This document shows, in pieces, positions 12,753-24,029 of a DNA stretch of 64,000 bases; position 1 is the stretch's first letter, and every line of letters starts with the position of its first letter. The notes under the pieces are model-generated. The model was not told the origin of the DNA. It ran no database searches and saw only the letters and a list, made by a program, of their open reading frames with translations. Source of the stretch: Calycina herbarum (Eukaryota > Ascomycota > Leotiomycetes > Helotiales > Pezizellaceae); assembly GCA_001414485.1 (NCBI GenBank), contig LLEY01000021.1:186001-250000 (forward strand), read 5' to 3'. Both the position numbers and the translations under genes were made by a program.

Positions 12753-14162
12753 TTAAAATGGCATTCTATCACCCGGGAGAGTATCCAGCCCTATAAGCAG
12801 TTAGTCATATATTTCCTCAAAACCCGAGTTTGATCAACTTACATCCATTGAGATCATCTCTGACTGTCTGCTGTTTTGTGCATTTCATCGATTCTTCAGC
12901 ACTCTGGGTCTTGAGTACTGTGCAAGTGTCACCAGTACAACGATTATCCATTGCACGTTGAAGGGAATCGTCTTGCCAGCCGAAAACGTAGTCACCGTGC
13001 TGTGAGTATCCTTTCCTGCAGAATGGTGTCAGCATCATTTTGTGAACAAACCTTTTGCTAGTTGGAAATGAAAACCTACTGGTCACCTGTGCTCCAGACG
13101 AATGGCTGAGAACCATCCGCGGGCCACAAAGCCTTGTCGTTGAACTGTCGGGTCTGTGGGGTGTAGTCAATTAGTAAACCAGATAGTTGGGGGCTTTGGG
13201 GACACTGTGATGGAAGAAAGCGAAGCTTACATCCCACATAACCTCATACATAACCTGAGGTATGACGACTGGATGACTCGCTGGACAACTACGGAAAATC
13301 TCGGGGTTAGTGTTGTCTTTTCCGAAATGATGAAGAGTCTCAATTTCCCCGAACAGCTTGGAAAGGCAAGAAATAACATGAAGAACACCAACCTTCCAGT
13401 TGGACCAACATCATTGGCACCTACTCCCGCTGCGTACGTAACATGGCTTTCATGATCCGGACTATCTAAATTCTTCCCATCCCAACAAGTCGGGAAAGTA
13501 ATGACCGATCGTATCCCACCAACACAGAACTCCGTCGGGAGGGTTTGAGAATCTGGAGATGCACAGTTGAGGTTACTGTTGTCTCCCGACTTCGGCATGC
13601 AACGATGGCACACTTTATGCGCCGACCCGGGAGTTTTCAATGCCGCATCTCCAATCAACATTCGGAAACCAGGTCTGAAAGCTGTGACCTTCGTTTTGTT
13701 TTGCGCGTCCGGGATGTAATAAACAGTGATGCCTCCATTTCCACCGAGACCCTCGCTTGTGATTTGTGGTACTCGTTTAAATGTTCCGTTCCTCGCTCGG
13801 AAGTAAAGAACTGCAGTCCAGTAGTTGGAGAACTGAATGAGTGTGTTAGAAATTTCAACTCAGTGAGTTTGAATATCCCAGAGTGTGCTAGAGGGAAATT
13901 AACTTACATCTTCCGAAAATGTGCAGCTGGTGCATGTTGAGTCATTGACGAGATCGTGGTTTGGATGTTCCATAGAGGCGTTGAAAGAGTTTCCTCCGAC
14001 GATTTGGTGGAGATGCGGCGAAGGGACAACACCTGGATTGACCAGGGGATCGAGGCGGTCAACAACGAGTTGAGAACAGGTAAAACGTAACATTGGTGGG
14101 ATTACCATCTGGCTGGAGACATGCTCCACCATAAGGGCGAGGGCGAAAGCCTTCCACTGCAT
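12753..14162 (-). CDS. Secreted DUF1996 protein (6 exons)
   Basis: The exons are 13908-14162, 13393-13832, 13231-13288, 13080-13153, 12843-13015 and 12753-12790. The introns are 75, 104, 77, 64 and 52 bp, all GT-AG and all keeping frame, giving 345 aa. A signal-like start (MQWKAFALALMVEHVSS) precedes the DUF1996 hallmarks MLRFTCSQLVVDRLDPLV, PSPHLHQIVGGNSFN, CTSCTFSEDFSNYW, CVGGIRSVITFPTCWDG, NLDSPDHESHV, SCPASHPVVIPQVMYEVMWD, DKALWPADGSQPF and GYSQHGDYVFGWQDDSLQ. The C-terminal end is LDTLPGDRMPF. Conserved Cys pairs suggest disulphides in the secretory route. The molecular function of the family is not established. The gene looks intact although its surroundings are relic-rich. Confidence 0.88.
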
Positions 14163-15535
14163 TTTGAACAAGATGTCTGGAAGTGTCAGTACAAAGTAGA
14201 ATGGTGTAAGTTGAAAGGGAAGGCGTGTCAACTCGGATTGAGGATTCCAAATATATCTATTTCAAGTTTTTGGGACGAACCCCTCCTATATGCCGTTGAG
14301 CGGTACTCTCGATAAGCTTAATGTAGTTTAATTTCGCGATATAGAATTTTTATATTGGGAGATTTAGGCGAGGGGTCGGGCTGACAGGCTAAAGGTTCTC
14401 GGCTCCCTCAGTGGGCAACTCAATGCAAACCTTATTACTAAATGGCCCCGATCTACGTAGAAACCACCATAGTTGGTGGGTGGGGCTCGATAACTAGAAG
14501 TTATATTTGTGGTAATACGTGGGAATTTCTCCGCATATCCGGCATTGAAGATGCGGGTCTTCCCGCAAGCACTGGCTCTCCAAGAACTTTCGAATGTGGT
14601 TTCGGCGATGATGCCGGCCTTATACTATATAATTATCTGATACCCAGCTTGCACAACTTCAATTGGGCAAGTTCATCAGGGATTCATATGCAATCAAAAG
14701 CTACGAAATTCATTGGACGTAAAGGAGTTTTCATTCCTAGAGCAATTTCCATGCTGAGAAAGCTTCAGAGAAATACGACAACCTCCTTCCTACTATTCCA
14801 AGCTGGAACTCTTCACGATATTGTGGACGAACAGCGGAATGTGGAAAAGAACGATTAAAGTTTCACTCGTTACAGTCAAGTCACGAAGTAGAAAAGGTCC
14901 AAAAGAGAGACAACAAAAGCAGATAATTAAATACTACTGTCGAATAGTTTAGTGCAGCAGAATCAAAAAAGACACAGAAACTCATTATACTAGTTGTTGA
15001 TCTTTCTGAAATCCTTGAGAAAGGCTGGTTTTTTAGTCCAAGGATTGTGAGCCAAAACCGACAGTCTGCTAGACGATGCCTCTTGAAGCCCTCACCAAAA
15101 TAGCTTGAAACTGTGTCAACACATCATATATGCACTCCCGAACTCGTGCACTCAGCGAGGGTAATCAAGAAGGGAGGTGATCCCAAGAGAAGTATCTTGC
15201 GAGTGGTTACAAGAAACATTTTCTGGTTGCAACAAATACGAATAACGAAAACCCCTGCAGCCAACTGGATGTGTGACAATTGTGTTTTAGAGAAGCAAAG
15301 CACCTTGGTGCGAATTTATGTCAGAGTAACTAAAGGTTTTGAATAGCTGGTAGAGAACTGAAATCGAGATTTCTCAACCCAAAGTGTTTGCAGTCGCATT
15401 GGCTACTATAAAAGTTACTCAGTTATCAGAATTGGGTTTCCTTCCCATAGCAGACAACCATTTCGAATGAAGCCCACTGGACTCCGAACGAGATGCATAA
15501 GATGAAGACCAGTCGCCTGTATTCTTGGAGGTGGC
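14163..15535. other. Upstream region of the DUF1996 gene with one unrecognised open frame
   Basis: The DUF1996 promoter should lie just above 14162. An ATG-initiated frame at 14442-14858 (plus, 138 codons) starts MAPIYVETTIVGGWG. It has no domain, no signal peptide and no visible intron structure, so it may be chance or a relic. Nothing else is supported. The plus-strand frame at 15113-15346 looks random. Confidence 0.35.
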
Positions 15536-15707
15536 TCAGCGTACGAGCATTTCTGGAAAACCTTTCTCTCCAGCGTCAAGTTCCTCGGCCAAGACAGAAA
15601 CAACTGACAACAAATCAACATTTGACAGCAAGAAACATGACTCAGAGGTAAGTCAAAAGCTTACGTATCAAGGCTGACAGTGGTCTGAGCGTTGGTAAAG
15701 TTCCCAT
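15536..15707 (-). CDS. Possible very small spliced gene
   Basis: Exon 1 is 15665-15707 and exon 2 is 15536-15603. The 61-bp intron has a consensus GTAAGC donor and a TTGTCAG acceptor. The spliced frame gives 36 residues beginning MGTLPTLRPLSALILVSVLA, which has the look of a signal or membrane-anchor sequence, followed by a charged end (EELDAGEKGFPEMLVR). It may be the 5' part of a larger, decayed gene, because an overlapping frame (15415-15621) stays open further. No family was recognised. Splice signals of this quality can occur by chance. Confidence 0.25.
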
Positions 15708-16282
15708 GATACCGCAAGGAGATTAGGACGTTGGGCTATCTGGGTGTAGGTCAATGACATTCGACAAAGACCCGGTCATTATGCTTACTGAAGGACTGCG
15801 GGCATGATGACTATAATGATGGAAACTTAAATCTATAGTATATATATAGTCCCTTTCAATCTACGAGGATGAATCATATGATATCTCCCTTCTATATCTC
15901 ATGAAGGTGAGGAGTATTAAAAGAAGGTTCATTTTTGCATTCGATGGCCGAACTGGCCCGAGCCACCGAAGAGTAAACTATAAAAGCAATACCTCTTTAT
16001 GATGGTTAAAGAGTAAACAGTAATATGAAAAGGAGTGCGAGATGTTGCGGAGTGATCCTTTTCAACCGCGATGACCCAGGCAGGAATATGAGGGTGGTGG
16101 CTTATTAACATATCCACCAACTTTTCGCCAGGAGACTGTAGAATGTTTCCACTGAGCGGCAACAAAAGGTTACTGCCTGATACTACTATCAGATAATTTA
16201 GTGCTGCACACCTAGCCTTCCTATATGGAATCATTTGTAGATCATGAGCAGCTCTTTTTTGGTCAACCTTTTCTGGCAACCC

Positions 16283-16722
16283 CACCAGGGGTCGCAGTTA
16301 CTCCGTGCGCATAGGCCAGAATCAGTAGAAAACACACTAAAAGTCTCTAACTTCTCCTACTAATTATAGAGTAACGACTTTATAAATTTATTTAAAACTA
16401 AGTATAGAGGTTTAATTAACTTGGGAATTAAATTTCCTTAGCTTTTTTCTATATTAGAGTACCTTATAGTAGATACTAGGTATATCTCTTAGGGAATTTA
16501 TTAGTAAATTATTAGTCTATGAAATTATAGGGGTAGATTAGGAGTTATAACTAAAAGATTAGTTAGAAATGTATTCTTCTTATAAACTTCTATGTCTATC
16601 GTTATTATTAAAATATAGTATAACATTTATTTACTAAGTTATAAAGCTATAAAGAGGGTGACTTTTAGTGTGTTTTCGCTTAATTTTAGCCTATGCGCAC
16701 TGAGTAACTGCGACCCCTGGTG
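16283..16722. mobile_element. MITE-like element with 63-bp terminal inverted repeats
   Basis: The first 34 bases (16283-16316, starting CACCAGGGGTCGCAGTTACT) match the reverse complement of 16689-16722 with one mismatch. The match resumes with GAAAACACACTAAAAGTC, so the termini extend over 16283-16345 and 16660-16722. A possible 4-bp TSD ACCC flanks the element (16279-16282, 16723-16726). The ~310-bp interior is AT-rich, poor in CA/TG and non-coding, consistent with RIP. There is no transposase, so it would have been mobilised in trans. The superfamily cannot be decided. Confidence 0.75.
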
Positions 16723-19484
16723 ACCCCAATTAATTGGCACACTCCTCTATTTAAAGTTCTCACAGAAGTACCATTTCAAATCCAAATTTCAATCCAGAAT
16801 TGAGACGGGGATTGTGCACCCGTAAAGTTTCAATATTCACCTTTGCGATTTTCCAAAAAGGACAAGGTGATTTTAGGGTTCGGAGGTACCCCCCGTAGAT
16901 TGACATTAGCCGACATTCGCGACCAGCATATCACACAGTCACTCTACAACCTGTCGATAAATTTGGCTTACATCTTTATATATACTTTGAGACATATCTT
17001 GCTACTGATGTTTGGTATTATTTGTAATGCGCGAGCAGAGGTGGACTCGATAAACAACCCCACAGCCGTTCATGCTTTTGGCGTACGAATATGAGATTTC
17101 AAGATAGAAAAGGTTACGGGAAAGTTGGACTTATGGGAGGCAAGCCCACCTACTGTAAATAAGGTAATCGCGCTTTCAGAGATAGAGACTAAAATGTCGT
17201 ACGAAAAATATTCAAACCACAAAAGGATACCGAGCACAAACGGCTACGGAAACCCTGGAACCAGGAAGATTTGATCACATTTTTTTTGATTCTATGCGTA
17301 AGTACTCTAAGGGCCTTGGGAAGAGCGACTCATCATGGTTTGGTGAAGTGGGAGGAGGTGCAGAGAGCCTATATTTGGTATTAGGAGCTGTTTGGGAGAA
17401 ATGAATAGCGGGGAGGTCATTCACTTTTGGAAAGCAACCAGCAAAACTAGTAATCAACAACGAGGAATTGAAAGCAGATAAACAAACGACAGTAGCATTC
17501 TAGTTTTTCTCAAAGGACAAGGGACGGAATTCATGCTTAGAACTTGGACCTTCTTCTCCGAGAGCTAGAGCTTTCCCCTGGTGAAAAGGGTACGTCAACA
17601 TTCCATTCATCCTCTCACCGGAGATGTTAGGCGACTATGCAGTTCCTATCTTGTCATACTCAGCTCGCTTTTAAAGTCATAAAGATACCAAGCTCTCCGA
17701 AATAAGCTTTGCCAGTCCCATGGATCTTTGGTATAAGTTAGACACTTGGGAACATTTAGGAGTGCAATTGAAGTTCAACCACTCTCGCTTCACGCCTAAG
17801 AACTTAGATGACTTTTAATTCGTACTAAATTCCGCTTCGATGAGGGGTTTCTCTTACCATCTAAAATTCCTTGACTATGATTGAGCAAGCTGAGTAAACT
17901 ATTCCGGGAAAACCTACTAAAGTGTTCAAGTAGATCGCACGCAAAACCAGAAAAATTCTAGCGTCACAATGTTAAAAGTCTTCGGTCGAGTACCTAGAAA
18001 TTTTAAAGAGTATGGGAACTAAACAAAGTAGCCAATGCCAAAGACAGTATTGACTTCGAATTTAATTCCCGGGTTACAATGTGAAAAAAATAAACTCCGA
18101 TGAAGCTTTATATATTTATTTCTTGCTGAAATGCTACACCAGCAGACGACAAACCAAACGACGAGAAAGCGATAATGAACCAGCTTTTGATACTAAGAAT
18201 CGAGGTTGGGTGTAGGAACGAAGACACAGCATACTATTGCTCGTCGGTATCTGGGACTAAAGAGTGTAAATAACAGACAAGATAATAATCATACTGTGCT
18301 ACTAACAAAAAGCACCCCTAGACGATGATAGCATTCATAATGTCGATGAGCTCTTTTAAGAACTCTTTGCTTCCGTCTGTCAAAGGTTCTATAGAAGTTG
18401 ATTTTCTCGGACCTTTATCCTTCTCAGATTGAGGTAGGTCAGAGCCGCGAGAAGGGTCGTGTTTTAGATGGGAACCTTTTCTACTTGTATACTACGCTTT
18501 GAGATCAAGTGTTGTTATCCCTTTTTAAGTACAAGGCAGCTTGAAACATGGGAATGCTATGCAAGAGCGGAATTTACCGGCGCCGCGAGGGACATTTATA
18601 CATTCAGCGCAACAATGCTCTTAGGCTTTTAGTTAACAAGATCAATCAAGCTAGACTCGTCGCAAAATAGGGATCTTACCACCAACTCTAGTACTCGAAA
18701 ACCTTAACTCTACAATTATATAAAACAATAAACAAGGAATAGTATATTCTACACTCGCAAATACGAAGAGTTACTGAAATTCTGACGTTATCAAGTTTTC
18801 ATTATCTCACTTCATACTGTCACACTCTCTCCCAACTTTCTACCAATTAAAGCAAGTTAGAAACGGAAAATAAGGGGCTGACTTTGTGGGAAAACTGACC
18901 GAACTACTTCGAGTTTTGAAATTCGACAACAAAATAACTTTCGACAGCAATACAAAGTAAGTTGTCAGAATCGTTCCTTCGAAGTATAGAAAGTAGAGCA
19001 TGTTATTGTCCCCCTAACCATCGTCGCACCCCCAATGCAACATAGCGCGCATTCAAACCAGTTATATCTATATTAAAATTTTAGTTAGCAATATCATGTT
19101 AAATAAAAGACATTGCTTGCTTCTTCATAATACTGCTCCTAGGAAAATTTCCCAGCAATTTCCTATATAGAGAGCACAGCAAAGTAAAAATCGAGTATGG
19201 AAGCCCCTATTTCAAGCCTTCGAGAATTATATACGCGAGGACATATCTCTATCTCTCACAGAATAGCCTGTTTTTTCTGCATATGCTGGCAAAGTTTCTA
19301 ATGAGTGCAAAGATACAGATTAACAACCAATAAGAGCAGTTTCCAGGAAATGTTTTCTACTGCTACATAAATAGAATCCAGCAACCCGGTGCTTGAATTA
19401 CCACGAAGTGGCGGACTCGCTTACTACTGCTGTCTGTATCATCCCAGCGGAATTTCTGGTTTTACTTTTCCTAGGATTTATTTG

Positions 19485-19654
19485 TGTCGGTATCCACAAG
19501 TGGTTAGCACTTGCACGTGCCCTTCTCGCTTAGCGAGAAGGGCAGGTATTTAAGTAGAACCGAGTACAGCTTGTACTCGGTATGCATCAACGATAGTTAC
19601 AACGATAATATACTCTTTTTGCATCAAGCTATTAACCACCAAGTCAAACCAACA
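19485..19654. mobile_element. Solo LTR (170 bp)
   Basis: It starts TGTCGGTATCC, ends AAACCAACA and is flanked by perfect 5-bp duplications ATTTG (19480-19484 and 19655-19659). Inside are two perfect hairpins, 19520-19542 (11-base arms CCCTTCTCGCT) and 19559-19581 (10-base arms ACCGAGTACA), with TATTTAAG between them as a possible TATA region. No internal retroelement sequence follows, so this is the residue of LTR-LTR recombination. The short length and TGTCGG...ACA ends suit Ty1/copia better than Ty3, but that is inference. The intact palindromes suggest little RIP. Confidence 0.85.
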
Positions 19655-21099
19655 ATTTGAATTACGCATCACGATTGAAGGCTGATTGAATACGCGACAC
19701 TACTTATATACTTGAGAGTACAGAATATGTGACGACAAAATGGCTCGAGCGAGAAATCTTAGAGTTGGAATTCGAGCAACACCCGAGGATAACTAAGTTC
19801 TCCTATTAACAAGTTGCTTTGCTTTTGTATATCCAGCTCAACGATAAACTCGGGCTTTTCGTTCGAAAGAGGTACTACTTACAACTTCTCAAAGAACATA
19901 TTCTCATGTTACACTGTTGCAACAAACTTTTGGGAAAATAAAACAAGGAGACATTCGGAATACATTTGAGCAAAGCTATTGAAAGAAAGACACAGAGATA
20001 AACCCCCAACAAACACCGTGAACACAGAGATAACTTAGACCTACAATCCCTCCCACCATCCCTTTAAAAAGGGAAACCAACCCCCAAACATCTGGCTTCC
20101 TAGAGCTTATTATAGCTCAAAATTATTACGACATCATTTTCTCCTGTTCATAGATTTACACCCCCACAATCCCATGTCGGATTTTAATTCCCACCAACCT
20201 ATTCTACATACTCTCTCATCACCCAACGTAGCAAATAATATACCCCACCAAAAGAAGCCACAACGGAGAATTTCAAATCGACAACAAATCAAAACTCGGC
20301 AGCAGCCAACATTGCCAAACCCAAGTAGTATACATGAATCTTCGTTAGGGCTCAGTAAGAATGTGTGCCAATGTAAGTTAATAGCTTTTCCTCGATTATT
20401 GAAGAGATCGCGAGGAACAGAAAGAGCCGAGAATAGGATGCATTTGGCAATGTGCATTTAAAGTGCATTGCGAAGTGGTTCCTCGCTCAGTAACGAGTTT
20501 AAATAGCTCGTGAGAGAGTTTTAGGAGACATCAGGTCTTGTGATTATGAAGCGGCATTCAGAGGTTGTATGTTTTCTCGGTTTGTAGCTTTAGTATCTGC
20601 TGTTGTAAAGGTATGTTTACATCCTACTTCGAGCCGGATGAGCTTTTTCTGGAACGCATTTGTTTATGGGGCGATATGATCCCCAAAGCAGAATGTATTC
20701 CTGTATTGATTCTTACAACGTGTTGTCTTCCCCCCAAAAGGTTAAATCAAGACACTAAGCCACTACAACATCAGAATTTCTCCTCTCAAGAAGAGACTTT
20801 CCGGAGAGACCACCGGGTATAAAATCCAATGGCACTATTAACTCTTACTTTGCTGCTATTTAGCTGCACTAGGTGTAAGTAGTGGACACTGAAGCAAATA
20901 TACTGATTGCGGACCGTTGTAAGGTCAGTGACGGGTATTGTGGCACTTGTAACGCTTTTTTTTGGCAATGGGGGGGGCCATGCCATGTTGGAAAACGAAT
21001 GAACGGATGAAAATCAATCGACAATAGAAAGGTATTTGATAGCAAATAGCTAGTGCCAAACATCAAAAATCTCGCGAGGAAGATATGCTTCTTTGTAAG

Positions 21100-21433
21100 C
21101 TAAATACCTAGTGCAATGTGCCAATTATTCCGGAGGTCTTCTTCGAGTTTCGTTTTAGCCTCACACTCAGCCATCTTCTGTTGGGTGTAAGCTTGTTGCG
21201 TAGCGGTCAATTTGTTCCAGTCTGCTTGTTGCCATTGTCCGATTGTCTGGTTTTGAAAGAGTTCTTGGAGGGGAAGTCTTGGTGATGTACAAGCGGAAGA
21301 AAGACCTCGCTCATATTCAGACTATGCCCAGCTGACTGAATTTCTATCTTCCAGTAAGTGTAGCAAGCTTGCGAAACAAATTGGCAAACGTGATTTTAGG
21401 TTCGTATTCGCGTTCTAGAAGTTGTATCTGCAT
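21100..21433 (-). pseudogene. Broken gene of unknown family
   Basis: From an ATG at 21433 the frame reads MQIQLLEREYEPKITFANLF and continues RKLATLTGR to an in-frame TAG. The homologous-looking coding sense continues past the stop and then changes frame by one base near 21325 (SEYERGLSSACTSPRLPL). It runs on with QWQQADWNKL and AECEAKTKLEEDLRNNWHIA to a TAG at 21100-21102. One stop plus one frameshift in otherwise protein-like sequence suggests a recent pseudogene of about 110 residues. Family unknown. Confidence 0.45.
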
Positions 21434-21643
21434 ACTGCTTAAAGTAAGATTGCTTTTTTTCTTGGAATGTACATGTTAGCTTTACGCATGGATATTATCC
21501 TAGTTCAGAGCATGTAGTCTTATCTTGCAATTTGATGAGAATTGAGAAAAAAGGCAAGTTCCTTACGTCACCACATATATATCAAAAGGAAACCATAAAA
21601 GTCACAAAAATAATGTGCTAATTCTGGTGACGCCATAACCGGT

Positions 21644-21967
21644 ATGACCTATCCATTGAATCAAGAAATCGAGAAAAGAGAACTGAAAGAATACACAGAG
21701 TACCTCCGTACACCAGAAGTGCCAATTGAGAACTTGGAAGGATTATATGAAAAACTTCAGAGCTACAAAGACTTGAAACCTAGCGCTCCCCGCTGCGATT
21801 TGTTAAGTATGAGATATTCCACCCCTCCTGTAGAGAGTACACTAACCACTAAAGAAGAATCGATAACAAATGAATATTCGACAGCAAGGAAACTCAAGTC
21901 AGACCCATATAACTCAATCCCATCTCATCATTACCAAATATCCACAAGTAAAAATCCTCGCTCATAG
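21644..21967 (+). CDS. Unrecognised small ORF divergent from the 21.1 kb pseudogene
   Basis: An ATG-initiated frame of 107 codons. The first half is highly charged and helical (MTYPLNQEIEKRELKEYTEY, EGLYEKLQSYKDLKPSAP). The second half is Ser/Thr-rich. Its start lies 210 bp from that of the divergent pseudogene at 21100-21433, so the two could have shared a promoter. No family was recognised. A downstream intron may exist. Confidence 0.35.
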   Translation: MTYPLNQEIEKRELKEYTEYLRTPEVPIENLEGLYEKLQSYKDLKPSAPRCDLLSMRYSTPPVESTLTTKEESITNEYSTARKLKSDPYNSIPSHHYQISTSKNPRS

Positions 21968-22038
21968 AACCCCCACTCCGCCACAAACTTTCAACTTGTT
22001 AAAGGACGAGGATGTTGAAGAATCCACATCAATCTATC

Positions 22039-22482
22039 TCATATGTAGTTTGCGGTATTTACTACTTTAGACAGTTGAGAATCCCTGAGGCTCGTAAGGA
22101 CAATCTTCTTCGTAGCTGGCAGAGCATGAAGTGGATTGGTCTGAATCCTAGGAATATTTAATGGATTGATAGTTCTTAGACTTTTTCCTGTGCTCCTAAA
22201 GATTGATTGATCATTGACTTGAAGGGGGAAATTCAAATACTCTACTCTGAGGCTCAGAATTCCAAATGAAAGATGAAGCGAAGAAACGGTTTCAAGCCCC
22301 AGGGAATACGCACTCGACAAACTATATTCTCTGAATAAGTAAATAAAATGAAAATCTTCGAGTTCATCACTCGGAAGGTCGTCCTGCTCTACCCTTGAAG
22401 CACCTGGCTTTCGAGCTACCAGACAAACAATAATATAGTCAAAACTCAACACATCCTCAAACGCGAATATCAGTTCCTCCAC
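22039..22482 (-). CDS. Unrecognised ORF, possibly a gene relic
   Basis: Open for 147 codons from a GTG; no ATG is available at the 5' end. The sequence is protein-like, with an acidic segment EQDDLPSDELEDFHFIYLF and a basic C-terminus (ATKKIVLTSLRDSQLSK). Lack of a proper start suggests either an exon with an unseen upstream partner or a decayed gene. Confidence 0.25.
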   Translation of the reverse strand: MEELIFAFEDVLSFDYIIVCLVARKPGASRVEQDDLPSDELEDFHFIYLFREYSLSSAYSLGLETVSSLHLSFGILSLRVEYLNFPLQVNDQSIFRSTGKSLRTINPLNIPRIQTNPLHALPATKKIVLTSLRDSQLSKVVNTANYI

Positions 22483-23377
22483 GCAGCCACCATTTATTCA
22501 TTTCCCATTAATCTCTAACTCAGAAGTAAAAGCACGTCACTTTTGCTTTTGGCACAAAACTTGAGCTGATTATTGCTCAGAACTACGACAACAGGACCTT
22601 TTCACTAGTGTTAAACTTCCTTAGATTTCATTTCTTTCAAATTTCTAATATTCCAAGCACTAGATATAAATAAAAAGGTCAACCACCGTAAAACGATCGA
22701 CAACAAAATACAAGTCGACAGTATATCTTACTCGATCCCAACTCGTTACACAAACCCCTATGCAGTTCATTGCAAGCCAAGTATCTCTAAACAAAACGCC
22801 TTTCGCGCTGTATAAATATCCTCATCGGACTCACTTGCCAGCATTCAGCCACCTGAGAAAAAGCATTAGCGAAGTGATAAACTTCCACCGGTCTATATTC
22901 CCTTTCAAGAACGATGGGGGAGAATATATATTTTTAAAGTACAGTACTTTGGACTAAAACCCAGATAGTCCTGTCATTCCAGGTTACAGAACAAAGTCTT
23001 TTCCTACCGCGTGAAAAGAAAACCCCGAGAATCGCCGGAAGAGTAAATAACCTTCCCACAAACCATCATACAACCTCAAGAGTTTCCCCCTTGGAAGGAG
23101 TCGTCGCCTTAAAACCGGCTGATAAGGGAATTGGGTATAAATCTAATTACACCATCGAGTCTCATTCACTTGTAGCTACTACGTCTCCCGTACAACAAAT
23201 CGATGTGTGATCCAAAGCAAAGGTACCAATTGCGGACGGTGCAAGTTCAATGGCAAGCAGTAGCTAACCTACGTGGATACCCTGGAATTGACAAGAAGAC
23301 TGAGATGGAAAAATTAGAAAACGAATGAACTACAGAAAAAGGAGATGTTCTATGGTGTTCCGCAAGACGAGGTATTA

Positions 23378-23399
23378 CGCAAATAGACGTCTATTTGCG
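23378..23399. repeat. Perfect 22-bp palindrome at the edge of the RIP block
   Basis: CGCAAATAGAC followed by its exact reverse complement GTCTATTTGCG. It stands where composition switches from normal to AT-rich and CA/TG-poor. It may be the end of an older element that the pogo-like transposon later entered at 23918. Confidence 0.6.
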
Positions 23400-23917
23400 C
23401 AATTTCCATCTATTTGGATAATAGACTAAGTAATTCCGCGATTATTTTTACTAGTCCAATTAGCCAATTAGACTAAGAAAAATGTAGTAAATTTAAACTC
23501 CTAAATACAAAAATGAAGCTATTCCTAGCTTACTTTTTCGGCTTACGACCAGCCCCTAGTCTTGCTTCCTCTCTACCCCTCTTTTTAGCTAGCTTCTTTT
23601 AAGAAGGCACACGTGCTGTCTTCTTTACTCTCTTTATTCTAGCTACTTCTTCCGCCTCTTCCGCCTCTTTAGCCTCTCTATTACTTATAATCACTTTAAT
23701 AGGCTTATTATTACTTATTCTCGCTCTCTTTCGCTTATACCCTACTCTTTATATCTTAGAGAGTACTCTACGCCTATTAGTCAGTTGCTACGCTACGCCT
23801 AGCTTAACCTTAGGCTGCTTTTATATATTAGATCTTATAAAGAGGGATATACGCTAGAGAGAGTAGAGATTTTCTTTATTAAGCTCGTAGTACTAATATC
23901 TTCTACTTAAAAGTCTA
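23400..23917. other. RIP-altered flank, probably an older element
   Basis: AT-rich, CA/TG-poor sequence between the 22-bp palindrome and the TA target of the pogo-like element. Its minus strand reads as a degraded Lys/Arg-rich C-terminus (…GRKPKK stop near 23530), typical of transposase tails. Sequence beyond 36988 may be the other part of the same older host element. This is a guess from composition. Confidence 0.35.
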
Positions 23918-24029
23918 TAACGTAGTTTATCACCGAGTAGCGTATATCACCGAGTAGCGCACTTTCTCCTACTTTACTACCTACTAACTTTAATACGCGT
24001 TTTCTTAACAACTAACTATAGAAATCCAA

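Larger units (their letters stand above)
17100..23300. repeat. Right degenerate repeat array (A/C-skewed)
   Basis: The plus strand is rich in A and C, the opposite of the 1-5 kb region. Copies of the two-part CGACA motif at 18-base spacing occur at 18924-18950, 20279-20305 and 22698-22724, with weaker single words near 17489 and 21879. A shared word (AGAATCGTTCCT) also links 18969-18980 with the reverse complement of the left array near 610-625. The region holds a solo LTR and a few gene relics annotated separately. The rest has no supported gene. Confidence 0.35.

Noticed and set aside
13156..13940. Plus-strand ORFs over the DUF1996 gene
   Set aside because: Antisense to exons whose family motifs and five splice junctions are consistent.
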